Origin: Glandiceps talaboti
Lineage: Eukaryota; Hemichordata; Enteropneusta; Spengelidae
Assembly (NCBI RefSeq): GCF_964340395.1
Contig: NC_135556.1
Location: 9,897,001-9,961,000, forward strand
DNA: 64,000 nucleotides
Reading direction: 5' to 3'
Shown here: positions 42,870 to 60,748 of the stretch, piece after piece
Numbering within the stretch: position 1 is the stretch's first letter
Layout of the letters: each line of letters opens with the position of its first letter
Program-made: the position numbers and the translations under genes
Notes under the pieces: model-generated
What the model was told of the DNA's origin: nothing
What the model saw: the letters and a program-made list of their open reading frames with translations, nothing else
Database searches by the model: none

Positions 42870-43570
42870 TTACATGCCTAGTTGAGGTTGTGGAGCTGCT
42901 GCTGGTGGAGCAGGTTGTCCAGGTAGAGCACCAACCATTTGACCGGCTGGTGCAACACTACCAGGTGTGGTTGGTTGGTCTGGTTTACCTACTTTCTGTT
43001 CTGAGGTTGGCTGTGATGGGATCACTTCGTCTTTAGGTTCAACAATACTAACGTGATCTGGCAGAGGCTTCTTTGGTCCAATCTTGCCCATTGGATCCCA
43101 CGGTAACATAATCTTGACTTTGATGCCAAGTACACCTAAAAAAGGACACATGAATAACCTAATTAGCATCGGCTGGAATACGTACTGGCAAACAAATATA
43201 TGAAGACAGTGTTATATTTTACTAATATATATGTGTACTTGAAAACAATATACATGTAATTGAAAACAAAATTTACTGCGATGTCTCATAGTTTGATAAT
43301 ATCTGTAATGTTGGTTTTACAGTGCCTTCCCGCACTTTGCTCAAAGCTCCTTACAATTACTCCCCCCCCCTCCCCCCCCCCCCCGACCTGTAGCAGCACA
43401 ACACATAACTCAAAACATTTTGGTCCTCCTTGCAATATGATTCTTGGCCATATTGCAAAGTTTTAACATTCTACCTACATATATTACATTGCTAAATATA
43501 TACTTGATAAAATTAAATCCAGTTTTCTTACCCTGCCTGAGCATGACGTGTCTGACTGCAGTATCAACGT
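42870..43570 (-). pseudogene. Truncated RPS3 copy (exon 5 and part of exon 4)
   Basis: 42870-43135 equals RPS3 exon 5 ([20 protein letters not shown] then a P/Q-rich tail, ending GM-stop), identical in protein to the full gene. 43532-43570 is the last 39 bp of exon 4. Beyond 43570 the sequence departs abruptly from the full copy. With exons 1-3 and most of exon 4 missing it cannot make RPS3. The cause is the border of the segmental duplication, not retroposition, since intron 4 is kept. Confidence 0.9.
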
Positions 43571-44300
43571 TTAGTACTGATCAGAGTTGATTTTGGAACT
43601 GTTCTATAATCTAAAGTTGTAATTTAACGTAGACCGACGCCTTTCATACTAACTGCTAATTCTTCTACTTGCACAGAACAAGTTATTTAGAGGTACAGTT
43701 GTGAACCATTGTGACGTGGTATAGGTATGAACAACGCATTCAAACTTAATGACTAATTAAATAAAATTGCACTGCTACTCCATTTGAAAAAAAAATTGAT
43801 GCAGGACTGACAGTAGAAAACAAATTGCTGTCACTCTGACTGGGGAAAAAAATTGCTCCCATACCTACTTCCTCCATACCCCCCCCCCCCCCGAAATCAC
43901 ATGGTTCTCCCCTTAGTTACGGTAGATCTCGATCTAGACGTCACTAGACGATCTAGTTGCCGCACGAGTTGGATCCCCTGCCTGCCAGCTCCCTGCTTTC
44001 TGCCCGGCCCGCCCCAAAGCTTCCCGGCACCGACTTCTTAAATCAAGTCGGTCACCCAATCTTCTGACACAAAAACTTAAATTTTCCTCAGTCATGTCGA
44101 GCACATGAGAGAAAGTGACTCCCTCTGTCATGTCAGGAAACGTGCTGTCAAAGCTGACAGACCAAAATCTGACAGAACAGACTCCATGGCAGACGACGGG
44201 ACGTGTTCACAAAAGGATAACACAACAGCAACTTGAGTTGGCGCGTGCGTGTTTGAATCCGAGAAAGTGTGCCCTCTAGCGGGGGATCTTAACGAAACCC
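43571..44300. other. Gene-free stretch at the duplication border
   Basis: Contains poly-C at about 43878-43892 and a GC-richer patch at 43950-44030. No gene recognised. Confidence 0.5.
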
Positions 44301-45225
44301 CTTAATAAACTACTGTATGCACATAACAACGTAGTGTTACCGCATATAATAATAGTAACTGTACATATAATAATACAGTATGCTCATAATAACTTAATAT
44401 TTGCACATAATAAACTATTTAATGCACATAATAACATAGTGTTTGCACATACAATAATAGTAACTGTACATAGAATAATACAGTATGCACATAATAACTT
44501 AATATTTGCACATAATAAACTATTTAATGCACATAATAACATAATGTTAGCACATACAATAATAGTAACTGTACATAATAAACTATTGAATGCACATAAT
44601 ATCATAGTGTTAGCACATACAATAATAGTAACTGTACATTATAAACTATTTAATGCACATAATAACACAGTGTTAGCACATACAATAATAGTAACTGTAC
44701 ACAATAAACTATTAAATGCACATAATAACATAGTGTTTGCACATATAATAATAGTAACTGTACATAGAATAATACAGTATGCACATAATAACTTAAGGTA
44801 AGTACATAATAAACTATTGAATGCACATAATAACATAGTGTTAGCACATACAATAATAGTAACTGTACATTGAATAATACAGTATGCACATAATAACATA
44901 GCGTTAGCCCATAAAATAATAACTGTACATAATAAACTATTGAATGCACATAATATCATAGTGTTAGCACATACAATAATATTAACTGTACATAATAAAC
45001 TATTGAATGCACATAATAACATAGTGTTTGCACATATAATAATAGTAACAGTACATAATAAACTATTAAATGCACATAGTAACATAGTGTTTGCACATAC
45101 AATAATAGTAACTGTACATAGAATAATACAGTATGCACATAATAACTTAAGGTAAGTACATAATAAACTATTGAATGCACATAATAACATAGTGTTTGCA
45201 CATACAATAATAGTAATTGCACACT
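44301..45225. repeat. 21-bp minisatellite, about 43 units
   Basis: Monomers of exactly 21 bp in most cases, starting GCACATA or GTACATA: for example GCACATAATAACATAGTGTTT minus its last base, GCACATACAATAATAGTAAC and GTACATAGAATAATACAGTA. Several types recur in a mosaic order. As 21 is a multiple of three, frames on both strands stay open as heptad repeats, but this follows from the period. Confidence 0.9.
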
Positions 45226-47322
<2,097 letters not shown>

Positions 47323-48489
47323 GAGCCTTATATAAGGACGATTGCCCATTCAATCCAAACATACCCATCTACTTGATCGTATGTGGCGTATTTCAGTCGG
47401 TGGCAATTATTCTGTCGATGTGTTGCATAATAAGTAGCAGCGACGATGGTATGCTAGGGAATGATTGTTGTCGCTGTGTAGCTATTCTTATCTATCTGTC
47501 TATTGTGGCATGGTTATTTGCAGGTAAGGACTTAAACCCCTATAGACCACTTCTATATAGTGGTATGAGCTTAAAGTTTGGTTTAGGGAAAAGCCGACGA
47601 AAAGAATGAACAGGAAAAAACAGTGCTGTGAATATACAGCTCATTTGAGTTACTGTCCAGCGGTTCTGAAGATGGTTCATCCGTTTCCTGGTACATGTTT
47701 ACGTTTTTATCCTGATAGTAGAGGAGGCGATCAGGATAAAAACGTAAACATGTACCACAAAGGTCAATTCAGGCAAAACAACGAAGGTAAAATAGCAATG
47801 AACTATTAGCCGACATCTATATCGGATTTTAATTAGATTGACACTAAAATGAAACGGATGAACCACCTTCAGAACCGCTGGACGGTAACTGTTAGTGTTA
47901 ACTGGCTGTGTTTAATTCAACTATGCAAAAAACAATAAAAACTTGTACATTCTACACTTTAAGATATTAATATTGCAATTTCTTTCTACTCTTTGTCTTG
48001 GTGAAATTTAAACGTAGACACGCGGGAGCCGATGTTTTGACATCTGCATTTGATGTCTGTATTTGATGTCTGCATGGTGGAATGTTAGTTCATTTCATTT
48101 AGACAAAATGTCGTAAGAGACTGTATATATTCAATATTACTATTTTAAAGTGAAGCATGCACAGTTTCTTATAGGTTATTGAGTGGCTGTATCAAACAGA
48201 GATGCTGAACGGCAACTTGAAACCGGCAATATGTTATGTATTTATAATTGTATGGTTATCTTTTAGGTCGTTAATTTTCCGGGCTTTTTCTTTCTTTTTT
48301 TGTTCTTTTACAGGCAATTGGTTGATCTATCGCACAAAACCAGATTATGACGACCCTACTGGAAAAAACTATTGCGATAAGACTCTGTATCTGTTCTCAT
48401 TGTGGTGGACGACGTTATCCAACATATTGATTGCATTGGTATGCTGCTGTCGATGCGTGGCCTGCCTAGTAAACAAAATAAGTGGCTGA
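47323..48489 (+). CDS. TMEM272-like multipass membrane protein, 3' two exons
   Basis: Exon 47323-47523 (acceptor CTTTTGCAG, donor GTAAGG) and exon 48314-48489, joined in phase 1. The reading is GALYKDDCPFNPNIPIYLIV, then CGVFQSVAIILSMCCII, CVAILIYLSIVAWLFAG-NW, DPTGKNYCDKTLYLFSLWWT and a last helix ending VNKISG-stop. The IGA-Y--DCP--P-IPIYL motif, the FIxGN(W)-type end of the third helix and the YCDKTLY-FA-W motif mark TMEM272-like proteins, whose function is poorly known. Three membrane segments are visible; the N-terminal exon(s) with the first one were not found. A MITE lies in the intron. The visible part is intact. Confidence 0.7.
47653..47885. mobile_element. 233-bp MITE with 35-bp TIRs and a perfect inner 27-bp hairpin
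   Basis: TIRs begin CTGTCCAGCGGTTCTGAAG (left) and, inverted, CCGTCCAGCGGTTCTGAAG (right), with TA on both sides (47651-47652, 47886-47887). Inside, 47690-47716 and 47730-47756 are exact reverse complements around a 13-nt loop. TA duplication suggests a Tc1/mariner-type MITE. It lies in the TMEM272-like intron. Confidence 0.75.
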
Positions 48490-49310
48490 AAACAACACAG
48501 CATGACGATCCTGTCATCAATTCGACAATAAATGTCGCTAACCATAAGCTAAATTCCGTTATCAAACCAGGTATAGGGGCCTAAACTTAATATATTCCGC
48601 CAGGGCAAAGAGCGGGCCTATTAGATTGCTGCTATAAGCTTACACGCATTGTCTAAATGCAAAATATTGAACTCCCATGCATGATACATATAGACTATAT
48701 CAATGCATGCATCAAATTATATAAAATGTGAAGAATGCATTCTTTTAAAATATAACCTAATTACTAAACACCATTAATTATGCAAATGAACATTGCAACT
48801 CACAGGTACATCAACAAGCATTTAACATTATACGCGCTTTGTTATGGTTGGTGTATGTACCAAATTATAATATTAGATTTGAAGAGTGCATTCTTAAGAT
48901 AAAGCCCTAAAACTGTAAATCATTAATTACACAAGTGACTCTTTAAAAGTAAAATCTCCATCAACAAGCTTTCCAGAAGTGTGTGAAGTGAAGTGTGTAC
49001 CAAATTATATTGAACTTTGAAGTGTGCATTTTAAAGATATAGCATTATTTTACTGAAAATCATTAATTTTGCCAATAATTCACTAAAACCACAAGCTACA
49101 TCAACAAGTTTTTTTTAGCGCTTTGTCATATTTGATGCATGTAATAAATTGTATTGAATTTGAAGAGTGCATTCTAGCTAATTAATGCAAATAAGTCATT
49201 AAAATATTCATCGAATGTGGACCAATACCTAATCAGTTCTAGTCATTACATGAACGACTATGTGAAACAAATTTCGTTTGAATTGAGCAAGCCGTTTTTC
49301 AGAAAACGAT

Positions 49311-49358
<48 letters not shown>

Positions 49359-52130
49359 CACACACACATCCCATCACCTTCCATTACGGAAGGGAATAAT
49401 TGATTGTACTAAAATTTAATGCTTCTTCCTTTCTTTCAATTAACACTGTCGATTTATATTGTTACGGTTGCTAGGGTTATGAATTAAAGCTAATTATCAT
49501 TTTCTTTATTGTAATAGAGTTGTTACGTTTTACTCATTTCAAGTTTGATAGACACTTTAGTCACTTGAGTGACAAACACTTCTATTATGACAACAAATCG
49601 TAATATTTCCTGTATTGTGAAAACAATACGTGATATTTTCGAATGTTACTAGGTGAAAAACTTGTTTTTTAGAAAAAAACTATTCAGAAAGTTGAAGTTT
49701 CTTTGGAGAAAATTTGCCAGAGTAATATCAACTTTGGCATTTGTTTAAATCTAATTATCCTTTTATTGATTTTCATACAATCATTTCCATGATCTTATTT
49801 AACCAGTAGAGGCTGTGATATGTAAAATTATTAGAATAGGGCATGCGTACTTATAATAAACGCTAAGGAAGAACTAGAAATCGGGCTGGAGTGGATCTAG
49901 ACTATGAATTGTTTTTTGAATTTGGTTTAGGATGGAGGTGAGTAAGCATTGCTAAAAAAAAACTAGTTTAAGATCTGAGCCCGACTTCTGAGAAGTAACC
50001 TTGGCTTTAAAAAAGTTGACAGTGTACGAACTCAGTTAATTACTAGTACTTAACGTTCGATTGAGCCCGGACTGGTGTTGGTGTAAATGAAAGTTACTGG
50101 TCAAGTGTAAAGTAGACACGGCAGGGCCGTAGCCTGACCAAATTGCCAAGGGGGGGGGGGGGGGGGGGCAGAACTTTGTCTTGGTGCAATCATGCATTTA
50201 AAATTTAGAAAAGTGCCAATTTACATAAATTTGCATGCAATTTACATAATATATATTTTAGCATACGCAATTAAATATCATATGTAAGGTCAGAACAAAT
50301 AAAAAATGCTGGGCAACGGGTAACCTAACCCATCACATTGGGTAAGGAGGTCGATTTCATTTTTTCACAATACTTGACAAGGATAAAACAAACCATATAT
50401 AACGATAGCAAAATATTTCAGGTCGAGTTTAGATAGAACTTATTCAGTCGTCTTGATACTATCTCATGCAATTTGTCTGCATAGCTACAGTTAGGAAATG
50501 TACACAATTCACGGTTAAAAAAATGGTGTAGTTCTCTTCTCAAAAAATGTTAAGCCCCGCCAATTGAAACTCAAGCATTATTTTAGCCACCCCTTCTGTC
50601 ACCTACACTACAGTGGAGATATAAAATCATATGGTACAATGATGCATTGGAAGGAGACAACTCCAAAGATGAAAAAAATTGAAAATAAGACAGTGTATGA
50701 GGCCATTTAGAGGCATAAAATATCAAACCATAGACATAATAAAAAAACAGAATTGAAACAATTATGCTATGCATTACATATCATCTGGAAGTGTATTTTG
50801 TTGTGGCAAAGCTGAAAGATATTATGTGGATGTGCACATGGTAAATGACTTCTCCTGATTAAGTTTAATTTCGTTCCAACAAATCCCGAATAAAGAGCAA
50901 AACATTTCAAGACTTTCAGACTTTTGATGGCCCGATGGTCGTAAACTTTTGTTCAATTCTTTTTAGTGCACATTGGATATTTAATCTCAATTAATGCTTG
51001 TATGCAACATCAGAGCCAAGTAAACCACTGTATAAGATATTATATAATTTGGAATAGACTCAAATGTATATTGTTACATGTACTATTCAGAAAATATAAA
51101 GAAATATCCTTAATTTTGAAAAAAAAATGCGAAGCCCGCATGAGGATATATTGCCCATCACCAGAAAATAATATATGGGTAGGTTGAACAGCTTTTTCAT
51201 TTTTTCTGGCCTAATGTCGTATCTTTCAAAGTTGCCGAAAAGATGTCACATTCAAAGTAAAAAAAAATGGATGGTGTTTCTCAAATAAGTAACACGACAA
51301 AATAATAATTTTCTTTACCCAACTCCCAAAACTGTTATGGCCTCGTTTATGTCGGAACCCAAGGTGAACCGTCAGTGAATTCTCCTTGTCATTATCATTA
51401 TAACGGAAATTGAAGTTTGGATTTTGATGTCGATGGTACAGCTCTGGTTACAAATTCCGGGCCATTCTTTCCATTGCAAATTATCGCTTCAAAGTGAATT
51501 GTGGAATAACGCTATATAATGTCAGTGCAATGAGATAATTATATCAAACAATATTTCAAACAAAGACAACGTTGAACACAATTGAAAGTCAGTTAAATGC
51601 TGCTGACGATGATTCAGAGTGATATTGTGATCACTCACAAACGGTCCTTTTCAGGGCCACCAAATATTCCAAAAAGAGATCTGCTGTTTTATCAGTATAT
51701 GTTTTAGTATAAGGAACAAGATGTAACTTACATCAAGCGCATGTTAGGAGTCACTACATGCAGGCGACCTCACGTTGTACGACTTTTTGCTTTAATGTGA
51801 TATAAAACGGTATGCTTAGGGACAAGATCAATACATAATGTCAGATAAAAAGCTAATAAATTGTTATAGTTGGGGGCGGGAGGGGAGGGGTTTGAACCAT
51901 TTTAGTTCTCATCCAACAAAATCATTTTACATTTAATTGAATTTATTTTGCACCCCAAAATAAAAATATTCCGCAAAAAATGTCCAATTGCGAAATGTAA
52001 GAATTTTCGCTCCTAGTACATGCATGGCAATGAAGATATGTTGGGAACACGGTCAAAATCAATGACGTTCGCTGTGTATACATGTGCATACAGACTCTTT
52101 TGCAGCCGGTCGCTATATTGCGTTCAGGTT
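48490..52130. other. Long gene-free stretch between TMEM272-like gene and copy B
   Basis: Includes repeat family R (48660-49375), poly-G (50152-50168) and AT-rich sequence. Open frames at 50583-51187 lack splice signals and family likeness. No gene recognised. Confidence 0.5.
48660..49375 (+). repeat. Interspersed repeat family R, fuller copy with internal repeats and (CAGA)n tail
   Basis: About four diverged units of roughly 130 bp carry ACATCAACAAG, GTACCAAATTAT, TTTGAAGAGTGCATTCT and CATTAATT. The 3' part (CCAATACCTAATCAGTTCTA, GAATTGAGCAAGCCGTTTTT) is followed by (CAGA)n at 49314-49355. The 412-898 copies match it in reverse orientation. Confidence 0.65.
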
Positions 52131-52855
52131 TACGCTTCAATAAATGAAGGGGTAAATTAATAGCTGAGTGGATTAATTAATTTGCATGTATCGGAATCCA
52201 ACACATTTGTGTTGGTTGCCTTGGTGACGAGGGTGTAACATTGACAAAGTTGAGTCTCATAAGTGTATTGCAAGAAATGAGAGATAATGACACAAAGGTT
52301 AGAGCATGAAGCAAACAGAGTAGTTTATTCTTTTTCCTTGAATAGAGTGATAGTGTAAGTACAAATGAAAATAATAAGTACATACTACGACAACTGATTT
52401 GGTATGCTTTTTACAAATGTTCCCACTTCTCATGGTTGAGAAGTCAGGTATACAGATAACCAACCTTCGATACCCACGATGACAACAACCTTGAAGCTTC
52501 AATCATGATGATGACAACAATCTTAAATAACCAGGACAACAGCATAACAACCTATGTTAGGAAACTATGATGGCGACAACATAACAACCTAAGGTAACCT
52601 TGGCGAAAACACAACAACCATAGGTAACCATGGAAAAAACACAACAACCTTATAGGTAACCATGGCAAAAACACAACAACCTTAGGAAACCATGATGGCG
52701 ACAACACAACAACCTTAATAGGTAGCTAGCCCTAGCCTGGTGACAATAACTTTGCTTCAAATCAAAAGGTTAAATTTACCCCCCCCCCATAAAATGTAGA
52801 GTATATAGAATGTATGCTCCCTCTGTTGCTACAGCTCATTTTTCTTTTTCAATGT

Positions 52856-53917
52856 TTACAATTTCTTTGATTTCAAGGTGGCTGTTTCTGACTTGTGTTT
52901 GGTAATATCCATGGATACACGTTGACCCATAGAAGCAGCCTTTTCTTTCTTTTGTGCAACCACTGCCATCCGTCGCTCTTCTGCCCTTCTAAGCTTGGCC
53001 TCCAGTTCAAATACGTTTATGGGTGGTAGAGCTGCGGACTTGGACTGGCGCATTTTCAGAGGTGGCAACCTGACTGGCTTAGAGATATCAAATTCAATTT
53101 TATAGGCGATGTTTTTCCGTTCACCTTCGACAGCGGTTTTCTGGGTTGATCCATCTGGATAAATTGATTAGAATTAAAACAACCATTTACTCTTAGACTA
53201 GGAGTGTCATAGCTCTATCTATCGTATGTAATAATGTTAATCATAGAATTCATGTAATATAACGGTAGATCAGTTGAACTTATTAATTTTCCTGTGAAAG
53301 TAAACCTTCTACCAAGACTTGAGTTGTCTTTAAAATAGGCAATCAGACTTACCCACACTCCGCTGAACATTATCACCAGCATCCCGGGTAGTCTTGGTAA
53401 CAAAATGATCAAATGATGGCGACTGGTTGCGTGGTCCAAACATGGGTAGTGGAGAGCGCAGAGCGTCAGAAGTTGTCAAACCACCAATTGGTACCACTTG
53501 GCCACGTTTTAGTTGAATTCGTTGGCGTAGTCTGGAAAACATTCGGGCAATCGACCCGAAACAACCTACAGAACCATTTGCTACAGGCACACTGCCTACA
53601 TCCTTCTTGTTTTTACCGGATAAATCCGTTGGTTCAGCTGCAGTACCATCCTTCTTGGATTCCGTCATCAGACCAGATGTCTGTAAGTGTTCACTTTGAA
53701 CCCTTACATTTTTCTTCGCTTCTCTCTTTCTCTTTGTCTTCTTTTTCTTTCCCTTCGGTTCACTCCACCCATTCCTGTTGTCGGCACGATGTGGCGCGGT
53801 AGAGTTGTTCACATTTTGATGCTGTGATGTGGGTTTTCCATCCAACTGAACTAGGTCGATGACTTCAATTCCGTCGTTGGAATCACTGCCTTTAACGAAG
53901 ATGGACGTAGTAGCCAT
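52856..53917 (-). CDS. Stathmin-domain-like protein, copy B
   Basis: Exons 53353-53917 and 52856-53154, same phase-1 junction, 287 residues. Differs from copy A at a handful of exon-1 residues (for example SEHLQ for SEYLQ, RLRQRIQ for RLRERIQ, SFDHFV for SFDPFV); the exon-2 C-terminal segment is the same. Exon 2 again has the FELEAKLRRAEERR helix. The frame and splice sites are intact. AATAAA on the minus strand at 52324-52329. The 5' flank has one copy of the CGAAATGTGCC block, unlike copies A and C. Confidence 0.75.
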
Positions 53918-56900
53918 GATGGCGTAGAATTCAAACTAGGAATCTACCCGCTCATACAAGATCTCCGGACAAAGACATAGGTACGTGTGTACAGATGTAC
54001 TGATGTCCGTGGAGTGATAAACAGATATAGAATACGCGTTGACATGCATAGAACAAGGGAAATTCGTATCACCCTTCCACATTGTTGTACGCAATCGAAA
54101 TGTGCCGTGATTGACGCGTTGGAATACTTGGTCCAGGAGTCGTTGCTAAGCCAGCCATGAAGTTGCCTTTAAAAGTTCTCTACTGATGACGGTAAAAGGT
54201 AAAGGTGGGCCACTGCAAGGACCAATTTAGAATAATAAACAAGTTCAAGATTAATTTTGATTAATACTGAGACACAACATAATTAAATACCTGTGAAACT
54301 GACAAGAGAAAGAAGTTTGCTGCAATATACACGTATTGAAACTAGTTCTAGTTCCTTTGGTATATTTATGGGAAGGGCATTGACTCATCAAGGTGCTCAT
54401 CACCATGGAATGCAATTATGTCTCTAATGTTTTGTTTTGCTTTTTGCCGAAAACATTTATTTAGATTTATTAGACAAAAAATTTATAGCAATAATAACAT
54501 TACATATAATTTCATTAAATTACTTAATCCATCGTTCTTTTTTCATGGCGCTATTTAGAGCGCGACATTTTCACCTGAATCTGATGTTTGGGACATATTC
54601 TAGGTTAAAATGTAGACAGTAAAGGAGACACACAGGGTCTAAAACTTTCACTTGAAATTTCTTCCGAGGCGTTGATGAAGGTTCACACAGCCTACCCACA
54701 GAATGTGATATCACAAAGGGCTTTGCTGTCGTTAAAAGCACAGCCTCAACAGTGTTGTATAAATATAGTGAACTTTGTGATCACCGATATCAGTGTTTTT
54801 ATCGGATAATTGCATTTAGTGGTAATGTTGGTGAAACTTGTCTCACAAGATCAGAGAAAGGGCTATAATAACAGTTTGTAGAGATTGTTTGAAGAAGGTT
54901 CTGACAACACTCGACATTCTGACATTGTTGCTGTTTCTATTTAACACTCTTCAGGTCAAGTTCTTGTACAAGATAATGGCCGTTGTAGGATTATGGTTAA
55001 AGGGACCGCCACTCCAGAAAATAATCTTTTTTCATAAATTGTAAGTTCTAGGGATTCAGTTTCACTTCAAATAAATTTCGCTCAGTTTCCAAGAAACACT
55101 TAACTGAAACTCTCAGTTCTACTTGAATACTATTATACTCACAACATTCATGACGCTGAATGGCTAATTCCTTCATACTCATAAATATTCAGTGTTCATC
55201 TAATATAAGTTCATGTCTGCCAAGATCCATTGGGCAATGATGTTTCATCAAAAGAATAGTGGCGTTTCAATTTTATGTTTCTTGGTGACCTGGGCAAAAG
55301 ATATTTGATGTGGATATCACTTAATGACTCTACAGAACCCAAAGTTTATCACCTTCATTTCCTGAGCTAGCAATCTGAAAGTAGGGGGGGGGGGGGGGGG
55401 TAGTTTCAGCACCCACACTGGGGATTTATTCAGGGAATAATCAGAGTTAAGGTTTGCAATACCCAATGTCATCGAGATTAACTCTTACTAGGTAGACAAA
55501 CTAACAAGGAGCTTCATAGTGAAGTACTAAGCTACCGGTGTCAACCAACAGCCATGAATATTTCATCCACCAGTCACGTTATATACATGTTAATCATCCA
55601 CTACCATCATAGGTCAGTGGGGAAGGAGTTGTGTGATTGTAAGGAGTTGCTGCAAAACTTTCAACTGTTGTTTGACATGACAAAACAGTGAAAACGCCAA
55701 CAAAAATATATCATCTTCGAACTATTCTGTAAATTGTAATCTCAAAATGAAACAGTCCTGTGGGACTGCTGAACAACTTAGCAGTTCCCTGTCTCTGTTT
55801 TGACTGTTAACTATACAACACATAAGGTCAGAGAAACCCTCAACTTCATTCATTCATTCATTCACTCACTCACTCACTCACTCACTCACTTATAACAAAA
55901 CTAAACACAAAGAATCACTATATTCACAGTTCAGAGGATATTTATTTATTACAATTGTATATTTCCATTTTTTTTGTAAACCTCTGTATTGTCAGGAACC
56001 AAGATGTTAGTTGCTTCTAGGATATTTCACTGATGGTATGTATTCCTGTAATAGAGAACAGAAGATGGATACATCACTATAGAGTATAGAATGATTGTAA
56101 GATTGACTTCAAAAACATTTCGTTCAACCCCAAATGTCTCATTTATTTCACAAGATTTTATTCTTTAAAATGATGCTCTTCTTAGAGAATGCACAGATAC
56201 ACACAATATATCAACTGGTTTCAAAATAGTCTATAGCACTGAAATAGTTTATAGTTTTCACTGAAAAAGGACATAGGTACCCATTACTTAGTGTCATGTG
56301 TATAACATCCAACGATATGTAGCTGTTAGCATTTATTGATGGACAAATGATTCTGGCAGGCAACAGGTAAATTCCTGAACACTTGCTTGGTGCAGTGCAA
56401 AGTAATATACCATCAACATTGTCTTTTACTTCATAATGCCATTTACACAGATACATATACTTGTAACTTGATCATATTGCACAAAATTAAACTTGTAACA
56501 TTAGCAAACAGATTGTTTTCATTATTTGGCCTGTTATGAGCAGCATACAATGTAAATCTAAACCTGCCTACACAGCACTGTGCCCTCTGATGATAGTCAA
56601 ATTTTGTTGTTGTGAGTCAAAATGATAAAAACTGGCATATCTTGTGAGTCATCCCATAGCAAGAGGTAGGATAACACCAAACTTTGGTGCGTCAGTAGAA
56701 ATTGTGTGCCTTAATTGTATGAGTCACTGATGATTGCACTTAATATGTATGATACTACAATGTGAAGCGTCCACAGTGCCAGTGGCAAATCTTTCACTGT
56801 AGTCTAGCCGACAAGAAGCATGTACCATACATAATAGACTTTTATTTCAAATATCACTGTGAAGTATCTGGGCTCCTGTATCACATGTTGCTTGACCACA

Positions 56901-57443
56901 TGAGCACCATTTTCTTTGCATTTGATCTTTATATATACTGGATAGTTCTTAATTGTCTCCCAAGAAGTCCAATGAGGGCCATCTCTCATGGGTTCAGTGT
57001 TAATGCAGGAGGAAACCGGAGTACCCAGGTAGTATAAATGATACTATGGAAACCAAGCTTAAGTAGCACTACAAATGTATGTTGATATAAAGTTATAGAT
57101 AAATGGCTGTAACTATAGTCACAGTAGGGCTGTGTCTCGGATAGCAAGTTTTCCTCAACTTGGCCACACATTCAAGCTCATTCAGTGTTTATACTATCTT
57201 GATTACAGGGAGATTACAATTTACATCTACGTTACACCACAGCAGCGCTATCATCCATGTATAATATCATCTACTACATGCAACAATAGTTTCTGTTTCA
57301 GACTGTCTCAGTTTGCCGATAGCTCAATTTCCTTAGTAGTATTTCTAACAGGAGCTACTGAATGACAATAACATGCAAAGAAAGCAACCACAGTTGCTGT
57401 ATTCCCAAATACTCCCTCCAATTACTTACTGTAAAACATATCT
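53918..57443. other. Gene-free part of duplication copy B
   Basis: 5' flank of copy B, then sequence aligned with 40043-42869. Poly-G at ~55383-55400 and a (TTCA)n/(CTCA)n tract at 55850-55890 are longer than in copy A. No gene supported; it includes the RPS3 3' flank. Confidence 0.55.

Positions 57444-60748
<3,305 letters not shown>

Larger units (their letters stand above)
30161..43570. repeat. Segmental duplication, copy A (interrupted)
   Basis: 30161-32583 plus 40036-43570 matches 52240-54638 plus 54632-58142 in the same orientation and order, with only scattered differences by eye. It contains a stathmin-like gene, the gene-free interval and the 3' end of RPS3. A 7.45-kb transposon separates the two parts. 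The right border is sharp at 43570, inside RPS3 exon 4. Confidence 0.9.

Noticed and set aside
44334-45222. 155- and 183-codon open frames in the 21-bp array, and a possible repeat protein
   Set aside because: Open on both strands and in several frames because 21 is a multiple of three; no start context or conserved non-repeat part.
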